64,000 nt of DNA from Sesamum alatum (lineage: Eukaryota; Streptophyta; Magnoliopsida; Lamiales; Pedaliaceae). Under the pieces are notes generated by a model. The model saw only the letters and a program-made list of their open reading frames with translations, did not search any database and was not told the origin of the DNA. Positions 1 through 12,234 of this stretch are shown piece by piece. Each line of letters starts with the position of its first letter. The stretch's first letter is position 1. The position numbers were made by a program, and so were the translations under genes. Where the stretch lies: contig JACGWO010000011.1 in assembly GCA_034509735.1 (NCBI GenBank), positions 11,255,866-11,319,865 on the forward strand, in the 5' to 3' direction.

Positions 1-205
1 GCGCTTTTTACACAGATGAGTAATAATGTAATTTGATTCAGCTGATTTTTCTACAATTTAACAAAAAAAAATCAGGAGCAAAATAGACCATTTCAGGATC
101 TTGGTTAAAAATTACAAACCTCAGGGGGGTATTTGTAATTTTTGAAACAATGAGGGGGTATTCGTAATTATGCCAAACCTCAAGGGAGGTCATTGTAATT
201 CACCC
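1..205 (-). mobile_element. MITE family A, partial copy (3' half)
   Basis: Right half of the ~424-bp family A repeat, in the opposite orientation to the copies at 2693, 4463 and 10007. It shares the internal text around the GAGGCAAATTACATTATT segment and ends in the family terminus TGTAATTCACCC. The left half lies outside the window. It has no coding capacity. Confidence 0.75.
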
Positions 206-2690
206 TTAATTATATAAATAAATTTTATTGCATTATTTATATAATTGATCACTCTTTTTTTCAAATTATATAACAATCACAGGATACATATAATATACTT
301 ATCATATAATTAATTTAGACGAGTTTGAACTGAGTTCAAATTAAAATTTCCCCACACCCCTTATTTATGCTTGTTTTTAGATCAATGGTCCAATTGATTG
401 TGTATATTTGGATGTTGGATATCACATTCAAATCAGCCCTCCAAAGACCATCTGATGTAACATGTGAATGTGATTAGCGTCCAGTATGGCAGGGTATTGT
501 CCATTCTAACTTCTTAATTTTACGAATTTTGCTTTAAAAATGTGATTCACTAGATGAGTAGTTTAAGGTTTATAACTCGCACAAACTTCTTATCTCCCGT
601 TGTTGTGAAACGCATTAATAACATCACCATTCAATACACATCCATGTTAACATTATCTCAGCAATCCTACGTGGAAAAATTCTAGAAAGATCGAGTTTTG
701 ATCTGATCACAATCAATAAAATGATAAAAGTACATGAGAAATGAATATAATTATATTCATCATCAAAATATTATTGATGAGTGTCGAATTTATCAAAAAT
801 AATTCCTACACTAAATTAAACTTGTAAAAGTAATGAGTAGGCTCGATTCACAGAGATTGATTTTAAATTAATTCCTTCAAATGAAAATAAGATAAACGAG
901 AAGGGTTTTTTTATTCAAATTATTACTTCACTACTAGATAAATTCTAAGATTGAATAAAATATGAGAAGAAATTTCAAATTGAAGACAAGACCATGCTCG
1001 ATTTCACTGTTGATCATTGATGCAAAGATGACAATCGTACAAAATAGATAAACTAGTTATGACAATTGGTACGACCTAACGACCTCACATTTTCTTACCG
1101 TTTTGTTAGCCAAAGAACGTCTGTTGGCTAATTCACTAATCAATAGACAACCCTGAAAACGTCCTCAAGATTTAATCTATCAATAGCATTAAAAATCAGA
1201 AAAGCCTAGTTCTAACCAACAAATTCCTACGATGATTCATTTAGGCTCGATTGTGTACTCCCCACAATATATTCGACCACTATGATACATAAATGATGTT
1301 GCATTGCTACTAGTTATTAGACTAAACAAACAATTACAGATTTGCAAGTCTAATTAACTAGGCGAATATTCTTGACAATGAATAACGGGCCCTATCATTC
1401 ATAAAATTATATTATTCGTGATGAAAGCACAGAGAGCAACACAAATATCCATATGAACGAAAGTATAAAGCATGAATTAGATCTCACAACATGCGTGAAT
1501 TAAATAATCGTTGCATCTTCAATCGAAAATAAGAGAATTAGCCTAACATGCTAACAAGATAGCACATAAAAGAAAGATAGAACTTTATAAATAAAACACC
1601 GAGAATAAGATGAGAGATGCCCATTCTTGAATTACATCACCTATTTATACTAATTAATTTTCTAATAAACCTCGATACCAAAAAAGTAGATTTCTAATAA
1701 AACTCTAAGTTCTATTCAATTAAAAATCTCAACTCTATTCAGACTCCTCAAGAAATGAAGATTCCAAGTGTCCAAAATCACTATACTCCATTTCTGAACC
1801 AGCTTTTCTCCAAAAAATTCGTCCATCTTTTCCACATTTCGTTGATTTGTCCGCTGGACTAAACGTCAACACATCTAGTGAAAAATGCAAATCTGTCATA
1901 ATATTTTCTTCCCCAAAATTTTGTATGTCTTCTCCACTTGTTTGTCTTTATTTCTTCCATTCTTACTCCATAAATACCTTTTTTTGCTAAAAATGTGAAT
2001 TACCTGATGATTTAGGAGCTATTTAATACCAAAAGATAACCAAAACTATAGCAATTTAGACACCCATCAATTATCTCCCCAACATTGTTAAAAATAAGTT
2101 ATATATATGTCCACGAAATTCAATTTCTTGCAACCTTTCCCCAAGAAATTGAATCCACGAGAATTCAATCTTGACTGTTGATGTAATAAAACTACATAGC
2201 TCTTGTGCTTGTCCTTATTCTCCTAGTTGTTTTAATGAATTCCAGACAGCTCCTAATTTCCAGGTGAATTTCAAAATAATTGTAGACAAGAATGTTATGT
2301 TGCAATATTATTGTTAGTGTAGGACAAAGAAATGGGACTTGTGCGGCACAATGCTCTATAAGTGAATAGAACTATCGATCCCTGAATTTAAGTCCTATTA
2401 TATAACATATGATGCAATCCCAATACTTATTTTTATTACATGTATATATCTATAGGTGTATAGGTTAAGTCTATTTTCAACCATAGATATGATTTTTTTT
2501 CTAGCCTTGTTTTATAATATTTCAAGTCAACTATTGAAAGTAGGAAGAATTTTAAATTGTTATAGCTATATTCAATTATTGATTGCTAGTTTTAATTTCT
2601 TAATAATTAAGGTTAAGTTTTGATGCAATGCTGTATATATAATTGATTCGTGATTCAAGAAAGATCAAATAAATGTCACTTGATATATTT
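206..2690. other. AT-rich intergenic DNA without recognisable gene
   Basis: No open frame of useful length and no protein similarity that I recognise. Positions about 760-2120 read like the non-coding part of an old LTR retrotransposon because of low-complexity AT-rich text without repeats of the local MITE families, but no LTR pair, primer site or polypurine tract was found. The retrotransposon origin is a guess. Confidence 0.4.
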
Positions 2691-2692
2691 TA

Positions 2693-3116
2693 GGGTAAAT
2701 TACAGTCACCTCTCCTAAGGTTTGGCATAATTACAAATACTTTCTCGTCGTTTGAAAAATTATAATTACTCTCTGAGGTTTGTAATTTTAAATCAAAGGT
2801 ATGATATTGACCATTTTGCCCTTAATTTTTTTATTAAAACAAAAAAATCAGCTGAGGCAAAATGTATTATTGCTCCTCTGTGTAAAAAACTTAAGAAATC
2901 TCTCCCTGCGCATTGTAGTCCAAAAAAAATTTAAGAATTAAATAAAAAAATAATTCAGTTCATAAGGGCATTTTGATCAGTTCACCCATAAAAATGAATG
3001 AAAATGAATTATTTGTTAGAAAGTTGCAAACCTTGGGGGGCATTTGTAATTTTTCAAATAACGAAAGAGTATTTGTAATTATATCAAACCTCAGAGGATG
3101 TAGCTGTAATTTACCC
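2693..3116 (+). mobile_element. MITE family A, full copy
   Basis: A 424-bp element with inverted ends (GGGTAAATTACAG at the left, CTGTAATTTACCC at the right) flanked by TA on both sides. The inverted similarity runs inward for more than 100 bp through the motif GAGGTTTGTAATT. The same sequence recurs at 4463, 10007, 20077 and, reversed, at 54747. No protein is encoded. The TA target site fits a Tc1/mariner-type non-autonomous element; that assignment is an inference. Confidence 0.85.
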
Positions 3117-4460
3117 TATATTGTATTATAATTAGTGATAATTTTAATAGACTACACAATGTTAGTGACAAAACATTAAGTGATGGTATTAAAATTGTCA
3201 CTAGTTGTATATATTAAGTGACAAAATTTTTTGTTTTGTCACTACAGTGATTCTTATAATATTAATCGTATATACTATCCGATTTAATGTTTAATAGAAA
3301 ATATTAATGAATTTGATTATTTATAAATTAGTGATTGGCTAACTACAAAAGTTGAATTAAGGGTGTTATAATCAGTTAATTATAGTACTTAATTTACTAG
3401 ATTCAGTTATATATTCTTATAATTGGGTTATTCAATTTAACTGGATTTATCAATTAGATACTTAATTATTTGTGTATGTACTCAGTTAATTCCTATAACA
3501 ATAAGGAATTAATGATAAATAATTGAAAACATAGAAAATTATATTTGAGAAATGTTATGCTTATTTAAAAATTATATGATTTTTGAGATAATTCTAAAGT
3601 GAAGCTAGAGATGTTATCAAAATGCGCTAATTATAAGAATATGAGGGGTTTCTAATAAAATAAATTCTTATAAATTTATAAAAGTATTAGCCAAGATTAA
3701 TACCCCTATTGTAGTGTATTAAAATATCACTAATTATAATAAAATATGTTAAGTGACGTTCATTTGATCTTTCTTTAATACTATGTTAACATTAATCTAG
3801 TTGTTAAGAATGATGTCGGCAATGATTTTACGATGATGTTAATACAATGATGTTAATTTTGTTACTATAATGATGTCTTAGTTTAGTAGTTAAGATTGAG
3901 ATCCCATAAATAGGTTCGACGTCATAAGTTTGAATCCCACCAGACGTGTTGGTATTTATCCCACTTTATATGAATCTATTATAATATATTTCATTATTCA
4001 TTGCTATATTCATGTATTGGTCGAGCCCAAGTATTCCCCAATTTATTGGGATATTAATGTAACCATTGCTAAAAGAATAATAATATAATATATAAGTAAA
4101 TCATGTTGTCATTAAGTATAATTAGTGATCAAAGGTTGTGCATAATTAAAGTTGTCATTATAAACAATCAGTAGCACATGTACAGTGGTAATATAATAGC
4201 AACAAATATATGTGTCGGTGTATTTGTGTTGCCACTAAGTTGTTATTATAGATGTGCCGCTAATTATTTGTAACGAAAATTTAATGCACATATTCACTCA
4301 AAATATATCTCTAATAATGATTTTAAAATAATCACTTAATATTTTGTTATTATTATTATTATTATTTGGCGTAGTGATATTGGGCTTATAATATTTTATC
4401 ACTGTTATTATTGTTTCTAATTATGGTGAGATGATCATAGGATTATTTCACATTAATTAT
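3117..4460. other. Intergenic, degenerate repeats
   Basis: AT-rich, no coding frame. The text around 3130-3250 and 4200-4375 (repeated AAGTGACAAAA and CACTTAATATTTTG motifs) resembles 7465-7860 and 39300-39480, which suggests another decayed non-autonomous element family, without clear ends. Confidence 0.35.
3869..4085 (+). repeat. SINE-like copy, second subfamily
   Basis: Contains a tRNA-like head with a B-box-like motif (GTTTGAATCCC near 3930) preceded by a degenerate A-box (CTTAGTTTAGTAGTTAAG), then an AT-rich body ending in an A-rich stretch. Related heads occur near 10600, 32970, 38180 and 40408. No clear target duplication was seen, so the ends are approximate. Confidence 0.5.
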
Positions 4461-4462
4461 TA

Positions 4463-4887
4463 GGGTGAATTACAATGACCTCCTCTGAGGTTTGACATAA
4501 TTACGAATACTTCCTCGTTGTTTCAAAAATTACAAATACCTCCTTGAAATTTGTAATTTTTAACCAAAGGTCAGAAATGGTTCATTTTGCTCTTAATTTT
4601 TTTTTTCAAAATTGTAAAAAATCAGCAGAGACAAATTACATTATTGCTCATCTATGTAAAAAAACATAAGAAACCTTTCCATACGCATTTTTGTCCAAAA
4701 AAAGTAAAAAAATTTAAAAATAATTCAATTTGCATAAAGGCATTTTGGTCAGTTCACCCATAAAAATGGATGAAAATGAGTTATTTGTTAGACGGTTACA
4801 AACCTCAGAGGATACTGGTAATTTTTTAAACAAAAAGGGATATCCGTAATTATGTCAAACATTAGGAAATGTCATTGTAATTCACCC
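4463..4887 (+). mobile_element. MITE family A, full copy
   Basis: A 425-bp copy with ends GGGTGAATTACAA / TTGTAATTCACCC and TA on both sides (TTA left, TAA right). Collinear with the copy at 2693. Non-coding. Confidence 0.85.
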
Positions 4888-4892
4888 TAATA

Positions 4893-4955
<63 letters not shown>

Positions 4956-4974
4956 GTTATTGTTATTGTTGTTG

Positions 4975-5025
<51 letters not shown>
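4888..5025 (+). repeat. (ATT)n microsatellite
   Basis: About 138 bp of almost uninterrupted TTA/ATT trinucleotides, with a short central patch of TTG variants. It starts exactly at the right end of the MITE copy, so it probably grew from the TAATAATT target flank of that insertion. The apparent poly-asparagine frame on the minus strand is an artefact of the repeat. Confidence 0.95.
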
Positions 5026-5026
<1 letters not shown>

Positions 5027-5212
5027 AATAATTATATGGTACGAGTGTAGGTATGGAGTAATATCTCACTAAATCTTACATTGCACAATGTAAGATTGAG
5101 TTAACTTTTGGACACGTGAAGCTGAGATGACAAGAACACTTAATTAATACAAAAATAGCTTCGAGATCATTGACATTGGGTCCGATAGGTGTGAACTGTG
5201 ATGCCTTATTAA

Positions 5213-5482
5213 TTGACTATGCCGTTGGCAACAAGACTTAGTTCGATACGGGACCCCATGACTTTTAAGGTTATGGATTCGAAGTCGGCAAGCATAAAAT
5301 ATTATTTTATTTAATAATATATATAATTTTATTTTATAGTATATGACTAGCATAGATTTTTATAATTGTTGGTAAGTTATTAGATATAAGATATTTGATA
5401 TTATTATTGTAATTGATTTATTCGAAATGAATAATAGTTTATCGCTTCATTTAAAAAAAAAAAAAAGTTGACTATGGCGTTG
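5213..5482 (+). mobile_element. tRNA-derived SINE with 15-bp target duplication
   Basis: Body about 5228-5467. It ends in the family tail (TATCGCTTCATTT followed by a run of A) and is flanked by a 15-bp direct repeat TTGACTATGCCGTTG (5213-5227) / TTGACTATGGCGTTG (5468-5482), one mismatch. The head carries the tRNA-like stretch with GGGACCCCATGAC and a decayed B-box. The long duplication plus A-tail is the mark of LINE-type reverse transcription. Confidence 0.85.
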
Positions 5483-6454
5483 ATGATTTTTTTGTAAATA
5501 AATTTTCTGATGAACGAAGAGTATTTTATTTAATAAGTTATAGGCGATCTTCACACCTTCCTTCTTTTTTCTTTTTAAGTAAGATTTGATTCATTACTAC
5601 ATCATACATTACATAATTTACATTCATTAACATTTTCTTTCTTAAAATGACATTTTTTGACCTTGTACTGCCATATTCGTGGTGGAAGGGATTTTTCACA
5701 TGTGTTCGGCATATTTTTGCCGTACTATGACAAGGATGAGGTTATTGATTCGAGTTTAACAGAAATGTGAGTATATTTTCATATTATGTAAATTTATTAT
5801 AATTTATTATTTTATTGTTCTTTTATTTGATTATTGTGGTAGTTATTAGTTATTATATTAATGTATTGATCGCTTTCTCGATAATAATGTAATAATATAA
5901 TTATCGTTTTTTATGAAAAAAAACAAATTGAGATTCGCCCATTATAACCCTAAGGTTTGACTTTGAGTGACAAAAATATGTAATTGTCAGTGTCTTAAGA
6001 CTAAAATTTTCTAAAATGTCCTTAGGACAAAAGCCAAGATATGTAAAATAATTTTAAATAACTTCATATAAAATAGATTTCATATTCATTATAATGTCAA
6101 AAAAAAAATATTACAAAATATAAATTTAAGAAATTTTCAGTCCTTTGTAACATGGAATTGTTCAGTCAAGATAGGCTAAGATATCACTAGTACTCTTTCC
6201 CTATTGGTATAGCAATAAGTGATTATTATTCATTGTATTGATTATTTTTTTTAAGTGAAAGTAATGAACTATCATTATTTGAAATAAATCGATTACAATC
6301 ATTCATATTAATGTCAATCTAACAAAGACAACACAACAATCATATAATGATCAATAATTATCAGATAAATTACATCTAAACCTCAACCTTAACTACTATG
6401 CTAATAGATCATTGGTATTCATTGTACTCAATTGATTAATGAAATATTAACAAT
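5483..6454. other. Intergenic with SINE remnants
   Basis: No gene. A SINE-like head and body lie at about 5697-5920 on the plus strand, and a reversed SINE tail and body at about 6245-6420, recognised by the tail complement AAGTGAAAGTAATGAACTAT. Neither has a clear target duplication. Confidence 0.5.
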
Positions 6455-6992
6455 GGATAATTACATTTACACCCCTAATCTACGGTCTATTTACACAAAT
6501 CATCCATATCTTTTGCATAATTACGGGAACCACTCTTGGCAGCCAAAAAAGCAGGGGTAGTTTGTACAATGATATTGACGCACTAAAAAAAACTGATTTT
6601 TGGTTACGATTAATTATTATAACCAAAAGAAAAAACATTGTGGTAAATACAAATTAAAAACGACTATGCAATGGCCATTAGCCGTTGTTTCTGCAAGTGT
6701 GACCGAAACATTATTCATGGCCAAAACCATGACAAATGTTTTGGCTATAGCTAAAAATCATGACGAATATTGATTAATCATGGTAAAAATTTAAATTTTT
6801 GCACTGATTTTGTTCGACCGAGGTTCGTAGTATAAATTTACCATGATTTTGAAGCTGTGGTCATTTATGGTGTAACGAAAACTCAATTTTTTTGTAGTAA
6901 CGATTCTAGAGATTGTATGTACAATTTTTCAAAAAGTATGGTAGTTTATATAAATGATGTTGGACGTTTTTAGTGGGTATAAGTGTAAATTT
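6455..6992 (+). mobile_element. TIR element interrupted by a CACTA MITE
   Basis: The outer ends read GGATAATTACATTTACACCC on the left and its inverted counterpart GGGTATAAGTGTAAA on the right. The two halves are separated by the CACTA-type insertion at 6581-6899. A related element lies at 17036-17300. Confidence 0.55.
6581..6899 (+). mobile_element. CACTA-type MITE, family B
   Basis: A 319-bp element beginning CACTAAAAAAAACTG and ending TTTTTTTGTAGTA, flanked by a 3-bp direct duplication ACG (6578-6580 and 6900-6902). CACTA termini with a 3-bp duplication define the En/Spm superfamily. The interior is made of inverted CATGATTTT/AAAATCATG blocks and encodes nothing. Relatives lie at 36022 and 53464. 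Confidence 0.8.
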
Positions 6993-7884
6993 TTTAAAAA
7001 CAAGAGTAAATTATATAAACCAGAGATTATCCCTAACAATCAACAAAATCACTATAATATTTGAATTTAAAAACAAAATAAAAAAAGCACCAATACAAAA
7101 ACCAAAAACACACAACACAAACACACACACAAGTATTATCAAAGACAATCCCAATTGTCCCAACGGAATGTCATAATCAGTACATTAGAAAACAAGTTAA
7201 AAAAAGGACAAACTTCCATATACAAAAACAACTGAAACCTACCAGAAATTATGCTTCAGTACAACTCCAGAATATGTTTCGTTATCATTACTTGCCTCGA
7301 AAATCCGGTAATAAGTTGACCCTGCCAGCCAAATTTTGCTCATCTTTTAAAGATTTTTTTTTCTTTATGTTCATAAAATAATAAATAAATATATGTATTT
7401 TTCAAATTTTTCTATATGTTTGATTTTGTGTTTTAGTGGGGGATGATTTAAAATAAAGTACTATTACAAAAAAAAAGGGAAATATTATTAGCGAATAAAA
7501 AAAATACAATCAAGTGATAATTTTAACAGTGTCATTGATTATACACATATGTAGTGAGTCTAATGACAATAATATTTATTTTGTTACGATAATGATTTTG
7601 TAAGATTTGTCGGTAGCAAGAATTAGTGAAAAAAATTAGTAATTAATTAATTACACATGTATAATGATAATCTAGTAACGAGAATGTCTATTTATTGTCC
7701 ATATAATTGTAAGGAGAATTAGTAGAGATAAAATATCTTAATAATTATATTGTGATAAAAAAAAATTATTATTGCTTAATATATATTCTTAGCGATAATT
7801 TTGAAAGTATTACTTAATATTTTGTCCTTAATATTATATTATTGCATGAAAACACCTTAGATTGTGTATTATTATAAAAATTTA
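6993..7884. other. Intergenic, no gene seen
   Basis: AT-rich. A short ACAC-rich patch occurs at 7105-7135. The stretch 7465-7860 resembles the decayed repeat at 3130-4375. No coding frame is credible here. Confidence 0.4.
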
Positions 7885-8329
7885 GGGTAAATTGCGACAA
7901 GCTCCCTTGAGGTTTGGCATAATTATAAATACTTTCTCTTTGTTTAGAAAATTATTAATACGTAGCCCCTGATATTTGATGAAATTATGTAAGTCTTGGA
8001 TGAAGACTTGAAATTGTCAACTTTGCCCTTACTATGTTTTTTTTCTTGTTCGTTTAGAAAAATTAAAATTTATAAATAAATCGGACGAGGTGGATGGAAA
8101 AAATTTAAAAAATGTAAAACAAAAAATTGTCCACTTTTGCTAAAAAAAAAAAAAAAAAAAACTTTTCAAAAATAAGTAAAATTATAATTCATAATCCATA
8201 TTTTGGTTAGTTCACTACAAAAAATTGATGGAAACCTAATGAAGACTAATGAGATTGGGTTAGTTGTGGGACGGCCGTTAAAATCAAGATGGTATTGATA
8301 ATTTTTCAAACAACAAGATGATATTTATA

Positions 8330-9426
8330 AAGGTTAAATGTAGACACCCCGCAACGTATGTGGTCATTTGCACTTTGCCTCCCAAGTATTTTTTTTAATA
8401 CTTTTCCCACCACCCTTTCATTTTATTGTACTTTGCAGTTTTCGGGGAATAATGATGAAATATTCCATGCACGTGTATTCACGCGCCTAATATATAATAT
8501 TGGCACCAACAGAAATACACACAATTTGCACACACCTGCTTGGTGGTGGCACCGGCAAAAATACACACATCCCACCAATTCTGACAACCCTGATTTAACT
8601 TAAAAAATAAAAATTTCTTCTCACTTCGAACATTTGGCAATGAACTTGCGTATTACAACCCAACTTACAATCCCAAATAAATAACTTCACATCACAGATG
8701 TGTGCAAAATACATACATTATCTATACTATTATAGAGAGAATGGGTCTTATAGGCACAAAATGGTAGTTTTGATACCACTACACCAAATTATTATACTAC
8801 CAACATTCCCTTCAACTTCCCAACTCGTATAATTGAATTAACTATTCAATTTAATTCCTTTAGAAAATTATTTTCATGCAATAACATGTACTCAATAATT
8901 AAATTTACTAAGTTTATTGTTAATTGGAATAACATATTAGTATTTGTATTTAATGTATATATAATCATAGTTATCAATATACCATATATTATACATAGTC
9001 TAAATTTTTATTTTTATTTGAGTAAAATATCTTTAATAATTAATGTATTAGAAAAAGTTATCAATAGTTTTGTATATAAGGTTGTAAAATAAAAGCATTA
9101 CTAAAAATTATGTGTGCAGATACTGCGTGCCACAGTTTCTAGTATACATAAAAAGAGACAAATCAAATCCAAAAAAAAAAGAAGAAAAAGAAAGAAAATT
9201 TGTGTGTATTTCTGTCTACACCACCATCAGACAGATTGTGTGTATTTCTGTCAGCACCAATAGTACATTTTGACTTTTAATGTGAAGTGTTTATCTGTAG
9301 ATTTTTCTCCATTATATATAATTTTTCTCCATATTTTTCTCTTTTTTAAAAAAATTATGTTTTAAAAAGCTTGTAGACAAAGTGCAACCGACCTCATACG
9401 TTTGACGGGTGTCTGCATTTAAACTT
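8330..9426 (+). mobile_element. TIR element nested in MITE A, carrying a Helitron
   Basis: The left end AAGGTTAAATGTAGACACCC and the right end GGGTGTCTGCATTTAAACTT are inverted repeats. The similarity continues inward for about 50 bp (ACGTATG, TTGCACTTTG). A second inverted pair lies inside (CAGAAATACACACAAT at about 8510 against ATTGTGTGTATTTCTG at about 9235). A Helitron occupies 8721-9142. No protein is encoded. Confidence 0.65.
8721..9142 (+). mobile_element. Non-autonomous Helitron
   Basis: It starts with TCTATACTATTATAG after an A and ends with a GC-rich hairpin region (TGTGCAG ... CTGCGTGCCAC) followed by TTTCTAG and then T. The 5' TC, 3' CTAG and insertion between A and T are the Helitron rules, and there are no inverted ends or target duplication. 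It is 422 bp with no Rep/helicase. It shares both ends with the element at 25887. Confidence 0.8.
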
Positions 9427-9593
9427 ACAATTTTATCCAACCCAGAGTCACCCTTAGGCACGTAAATACACGCGAACAGAATATTTTATTATTATTCTCT
9501 AAAAAGTATAAAGTGTAACAAAATAAAAATTTGAAAAAAAAAGTGTAAAAAAAAATAATTGGGAGGCAAAGTACAAATTGTCCCATAGTAATT
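9427..9593 (-). repeat. Inverted partial copy of the 8.3-kb TIR element arm
   Basis: The segment holding GGGAGGCAAAGTAC and ACGTAAATACACGCG is the inverse of 8358-8491 (TTTGCCTCCC and CGTGTATTCACGCG), roughly 130 bp at moderate identity. It looks like the remainder of a second insertion or an inverted duplication of the arm. Confidence 0.6.
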
Positions 9594-9627
9594 ATATTAA
9601 ATTTTAAGGAGTTGATTGTAATTTATC

Positions 9628-10006
9628 AAAAAAAAAAAAATTAAGCAAATATTGTGATGCATTTAATTATCTCTGACACAACTAAAATATAAAAACAATG
9701 AAAGCGCATTGTCTTGTGCTGGCCATTGGGTTGGGGATTCAAACGTGGGCACGTAGTGAAATGTATTCACGGGACTCTAACGTTGATAGCTACTACTGCA
9801 ATTTTTTTCATTTCTGTCATGCAATTTATTCTAATGTTTTTTTACTAATTTGCTAGTGCGGTAAGCAGTATTTAATTACGCGCATATAATTAGATAAATA
9901 CGATGTAAATTTAAAAAAAAAAAATAACGTACGAGTAAAAGTGGAACAAGTAAGAACATGGTGAAAGTGTAAGATAAATATGACAGTATGTTGGCCGTTA
10001 AAAATA
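9628..10006. other. Intergenic, no gene seen
   Basis: AT-rich. A weak SINE-like head (GGGGATTCAAACGTGGG near 9735) is the only feature. Confidence 0.35.
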
Positions 10007-10430
10007 GGGTGAATTATATTTATCTCTCCTGAGATTTGACATAATTACAAATACCCCTCGTTGTTTGAAAAATTATAAATACCTTCTTGAGGTTTGTAAT
10101 TTTCAACAAAATGCCTGAAATTGACCATTTTGCCCTTGATTTTTTAGTTAAATTGCAGAAAACTCAACCGAGGCAAATTGCATTATTAACTCATCTGTGT
10201 AAAAATTTTTAAGAATCTCTCCATATGCACTGTAGTCCAAAAAAAAATCAAAGAATTTTAAAAATTAAACAAAATGTATAAGGGCATTTTGGTCAGTTCA
10301 CCATAAAAATGGATGGAAACGGGTTATTTGTTAGACGTTACAAACCTCAAGGGGTATTTGTAATTTTTCAAACAATAAGGGGGTATTTGTAATTATGCCA
10401 AACCTCAGGGAAGGTAGCTGTAATTTACCC
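10007..10430 (+). mobile_element. MITE family A, full copy
   Basis: A 424-bp copy, ends GGGTGAATTATA and TGTAATTTACCC, TA on each side. Collinear and very similar to the copies at 2693 and 4463. Non-coding. Confidence 0.85.
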
Positions 10431-11690
10431 TAAAAAATGACGTAGACCATTTGAAATAAATAAGTAATTATATTGATAAAAATGTTTAAGGGTATATTTG
10501 GTATTTAAAAAAGTTGGTGTTGCGATGTCCCAGACGTCGGTTGTGAGTGAGATTTGGCTTTTTGTTTCATATTAGTGTAGATGATGTCGACTTTTGTTGG
10601 TTAAAATAGATGTTCCATGATAAAGTTGAGGTCATGAGTTCGAGTCCGTCAAATGTACACGTACTTTCTTATTTTATGAGTTTATTGTATTTTATGTCAT
10701 TATTTTTGCTAGAATTGATGTATTAATGATGGACCCCATGTATACGTATTACTCAATTTATTTAGAATAATTATTGTTTTTATTTAAAAAATCAAATTTA
10801 TTGATTAATATTTATTGTATGAATCATGTTTGTGTTGGTAAAAGTTAAATGTTTGTGTGTATGTTTTAAAGTAAATCAGGAAAAGCTACCTAAGTAGGAT
10901 TAGTATTTGGTAAACATTAGATTATAAACACTATAAGATGAAATCTTGATTTTTCACTACATTATAAATGAACATGATTTAAAAGTCGTGGTAATCGATA
11001 TTGGTTAATCGATATTTGTCACGCTTTTTAGCTATTGTCAAGACATTTGCGATTGTTTTAGTTATGTTTTGGTTTTATTTGCAGAAACAAAGACAAATGA
11101 CCATTGCAGATTTGTGGCTAATTTGTGTTTACAATAATTTTTTTTTCTTTTTGATATAGTAATTAACTATAAGGAAAAATCATGTTTCTTTTAGTGAAAT
11201 AGTGAGATCAATATTTTAAATATTTTATAGGAAAAATATGTACTGTATATAAAGCACCACCACCCTAATTTGATAAGCATTAGATTAATTTGATGAATTA
11301 TTTAATAAGTCGACGCTTTTTTATTTAATTCCTTTTAAGAAAAAAACGATAATTATTTCTTGTCAAATTCGTTAGTGATGCTTCGTATGTTTGAGTTGTA
11401 CAATCCATTTATTCCGGGCATCACATGTCTATCACCAATAAATTAGTCGATTTTCCTGCTTTTTCTATTTTTTTTCCTTTAATCGAATTGATAATTACAT
11501 GATTATATTAATATCATTAATATGTTAATTTGATCAATATAACCACAATAAACACACATGAAGTGAGATAAATACGCACACATCTGATGGAACTCGTGTA
11601 ATGGCTTCAAACTTATTCATGGATCCTCAATTTTAACCATTAGGCTAAAGCATTATCGATCGGTGCATTTTCTGAATTTCTATACCCATT
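10431..11690. other. Intergenic with SINE-like and CACTA-like remnants
   Basis: A SINE-like copy of the second subfamily lies at about 10590-10795 (B-box-like GAGTTCGAGTCC at about 10635). A decayed CACTA-type MITE with inverted CATGATTT blocks lies at about 10955-11196 (starts CACTACATTA, ends TTTTAGTG) without a clear target duplication. Nothing coding. Confidence 0.45.
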
Positions 11691-11935
11691 TAAATTACAA
11701 TAGGCTTCGATCCCCTGATATTTCTCATAATTACAAATACTCTCTCGTTATTTGGAAAATTACAAATAACTTCTAAAACTTATTGATCGTCTAACAAATA
11801 GCCCCCTACAATGGGTTGTCACGAGGAGTATCTGTTAGATAATCATTTAAGAGACGTATTTATAATTTTTTAAATAACAATGAATATTTAATTATGATAA
11901 TTTTTAAAGCAGCCCGATATAATTTACCCTTTTTA
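11690..11935 (+). repeat. Shortened MITE A-related copy
   Basis: Retains the family motifs (CCTGATATTTCTCATAATTACAAATAC, GTCTAACAAATAGC and an inverted right end) but lacks about half of the interior. The ends are decayed. Confidence 0.5.
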
Positions 11936-11950
11936 TTTTTGTGTCCCTAA

Positions 11951-12234
11951 CCCTGAAAGTAATGAGGCCTAGCTCAATTGGCGAAGCTGAGGCCCCATGA
12001 TCCTAGAGGTCATGGGTTCGAATCCCCTGCGTGGGAAGATTTGTTTCTACTGCATAGTAGGTTTATTTGTGATATTGTTTCTACTGTATAGTAGGTTTAT
12101 TTGTTGTTGTAATAGCAAGATGTTAGTTTATGATATTGTCGATATGATTGTTAAATTTGTCTTTGTTCAATATTGATGCTGACAGGACTCATTGTAATCG
12201 CTTTATTTTAAAAAAAAACCCCTAAAAGTAATGA
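11951..12234 (+). mobile_element. tRNA-derived SINE, full copy with target duplication
   Basis: Body 11966-12219. The head has an A-box-like TAGCTCAATTGG and a perfect B-box GGTTCGAATCC (12015-12025), the internal promoter of RNA polymerase III. The body ends GTAATCGCTTTATTTT plus A-run. It is flanked by a 15-bp direct repeat (CCCTGAAAGTAATGA 11951-11965, CCCTAAAAGTAATGA 12220-12234, one mismatch). A short internal duplication of TACTG(C/T)ATAGTAGG is present. It is not a functional tRNA: there is no acceptor stem or anticodon arm. Confidence 0.9.

Larger units (their letters stand above)
7885..9627 (+). mobile_element. MITE family A relative, split by nested insertions
   Basis: The left part (7885 to about 8329) starts GGGTAAATTGCGAC and follows the family text through GAGGTTTGGCATAATTA and TTTTTCAAACAACAAG. 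The right end of the family resumes at about 9590 (GTAATTATATTAAATTTTAAGG) and ends TGTAATTTATC near 9627. The gap between the two is filled by a TIR element that itself holds a Helitron. Confidence 0.65.

Noticed and set aside
4887..5069. Poly-asparagine frame on the minus strand
   Set aside because: It is the translation of the (ATT)n microsatellite with no gene context.
8358..8603. 81-codon plus-strand frame
   Set aside because: It lies in the inverted arm of a TIR element and has no similarity.
11964..12040. Candidate tRNA gene (A-box and B-box present)
   Set aside because: There is no acceptor-stem pairing or anticodon arm. The sequence recurs with A-tails and target duplications, so it is a SINE head.
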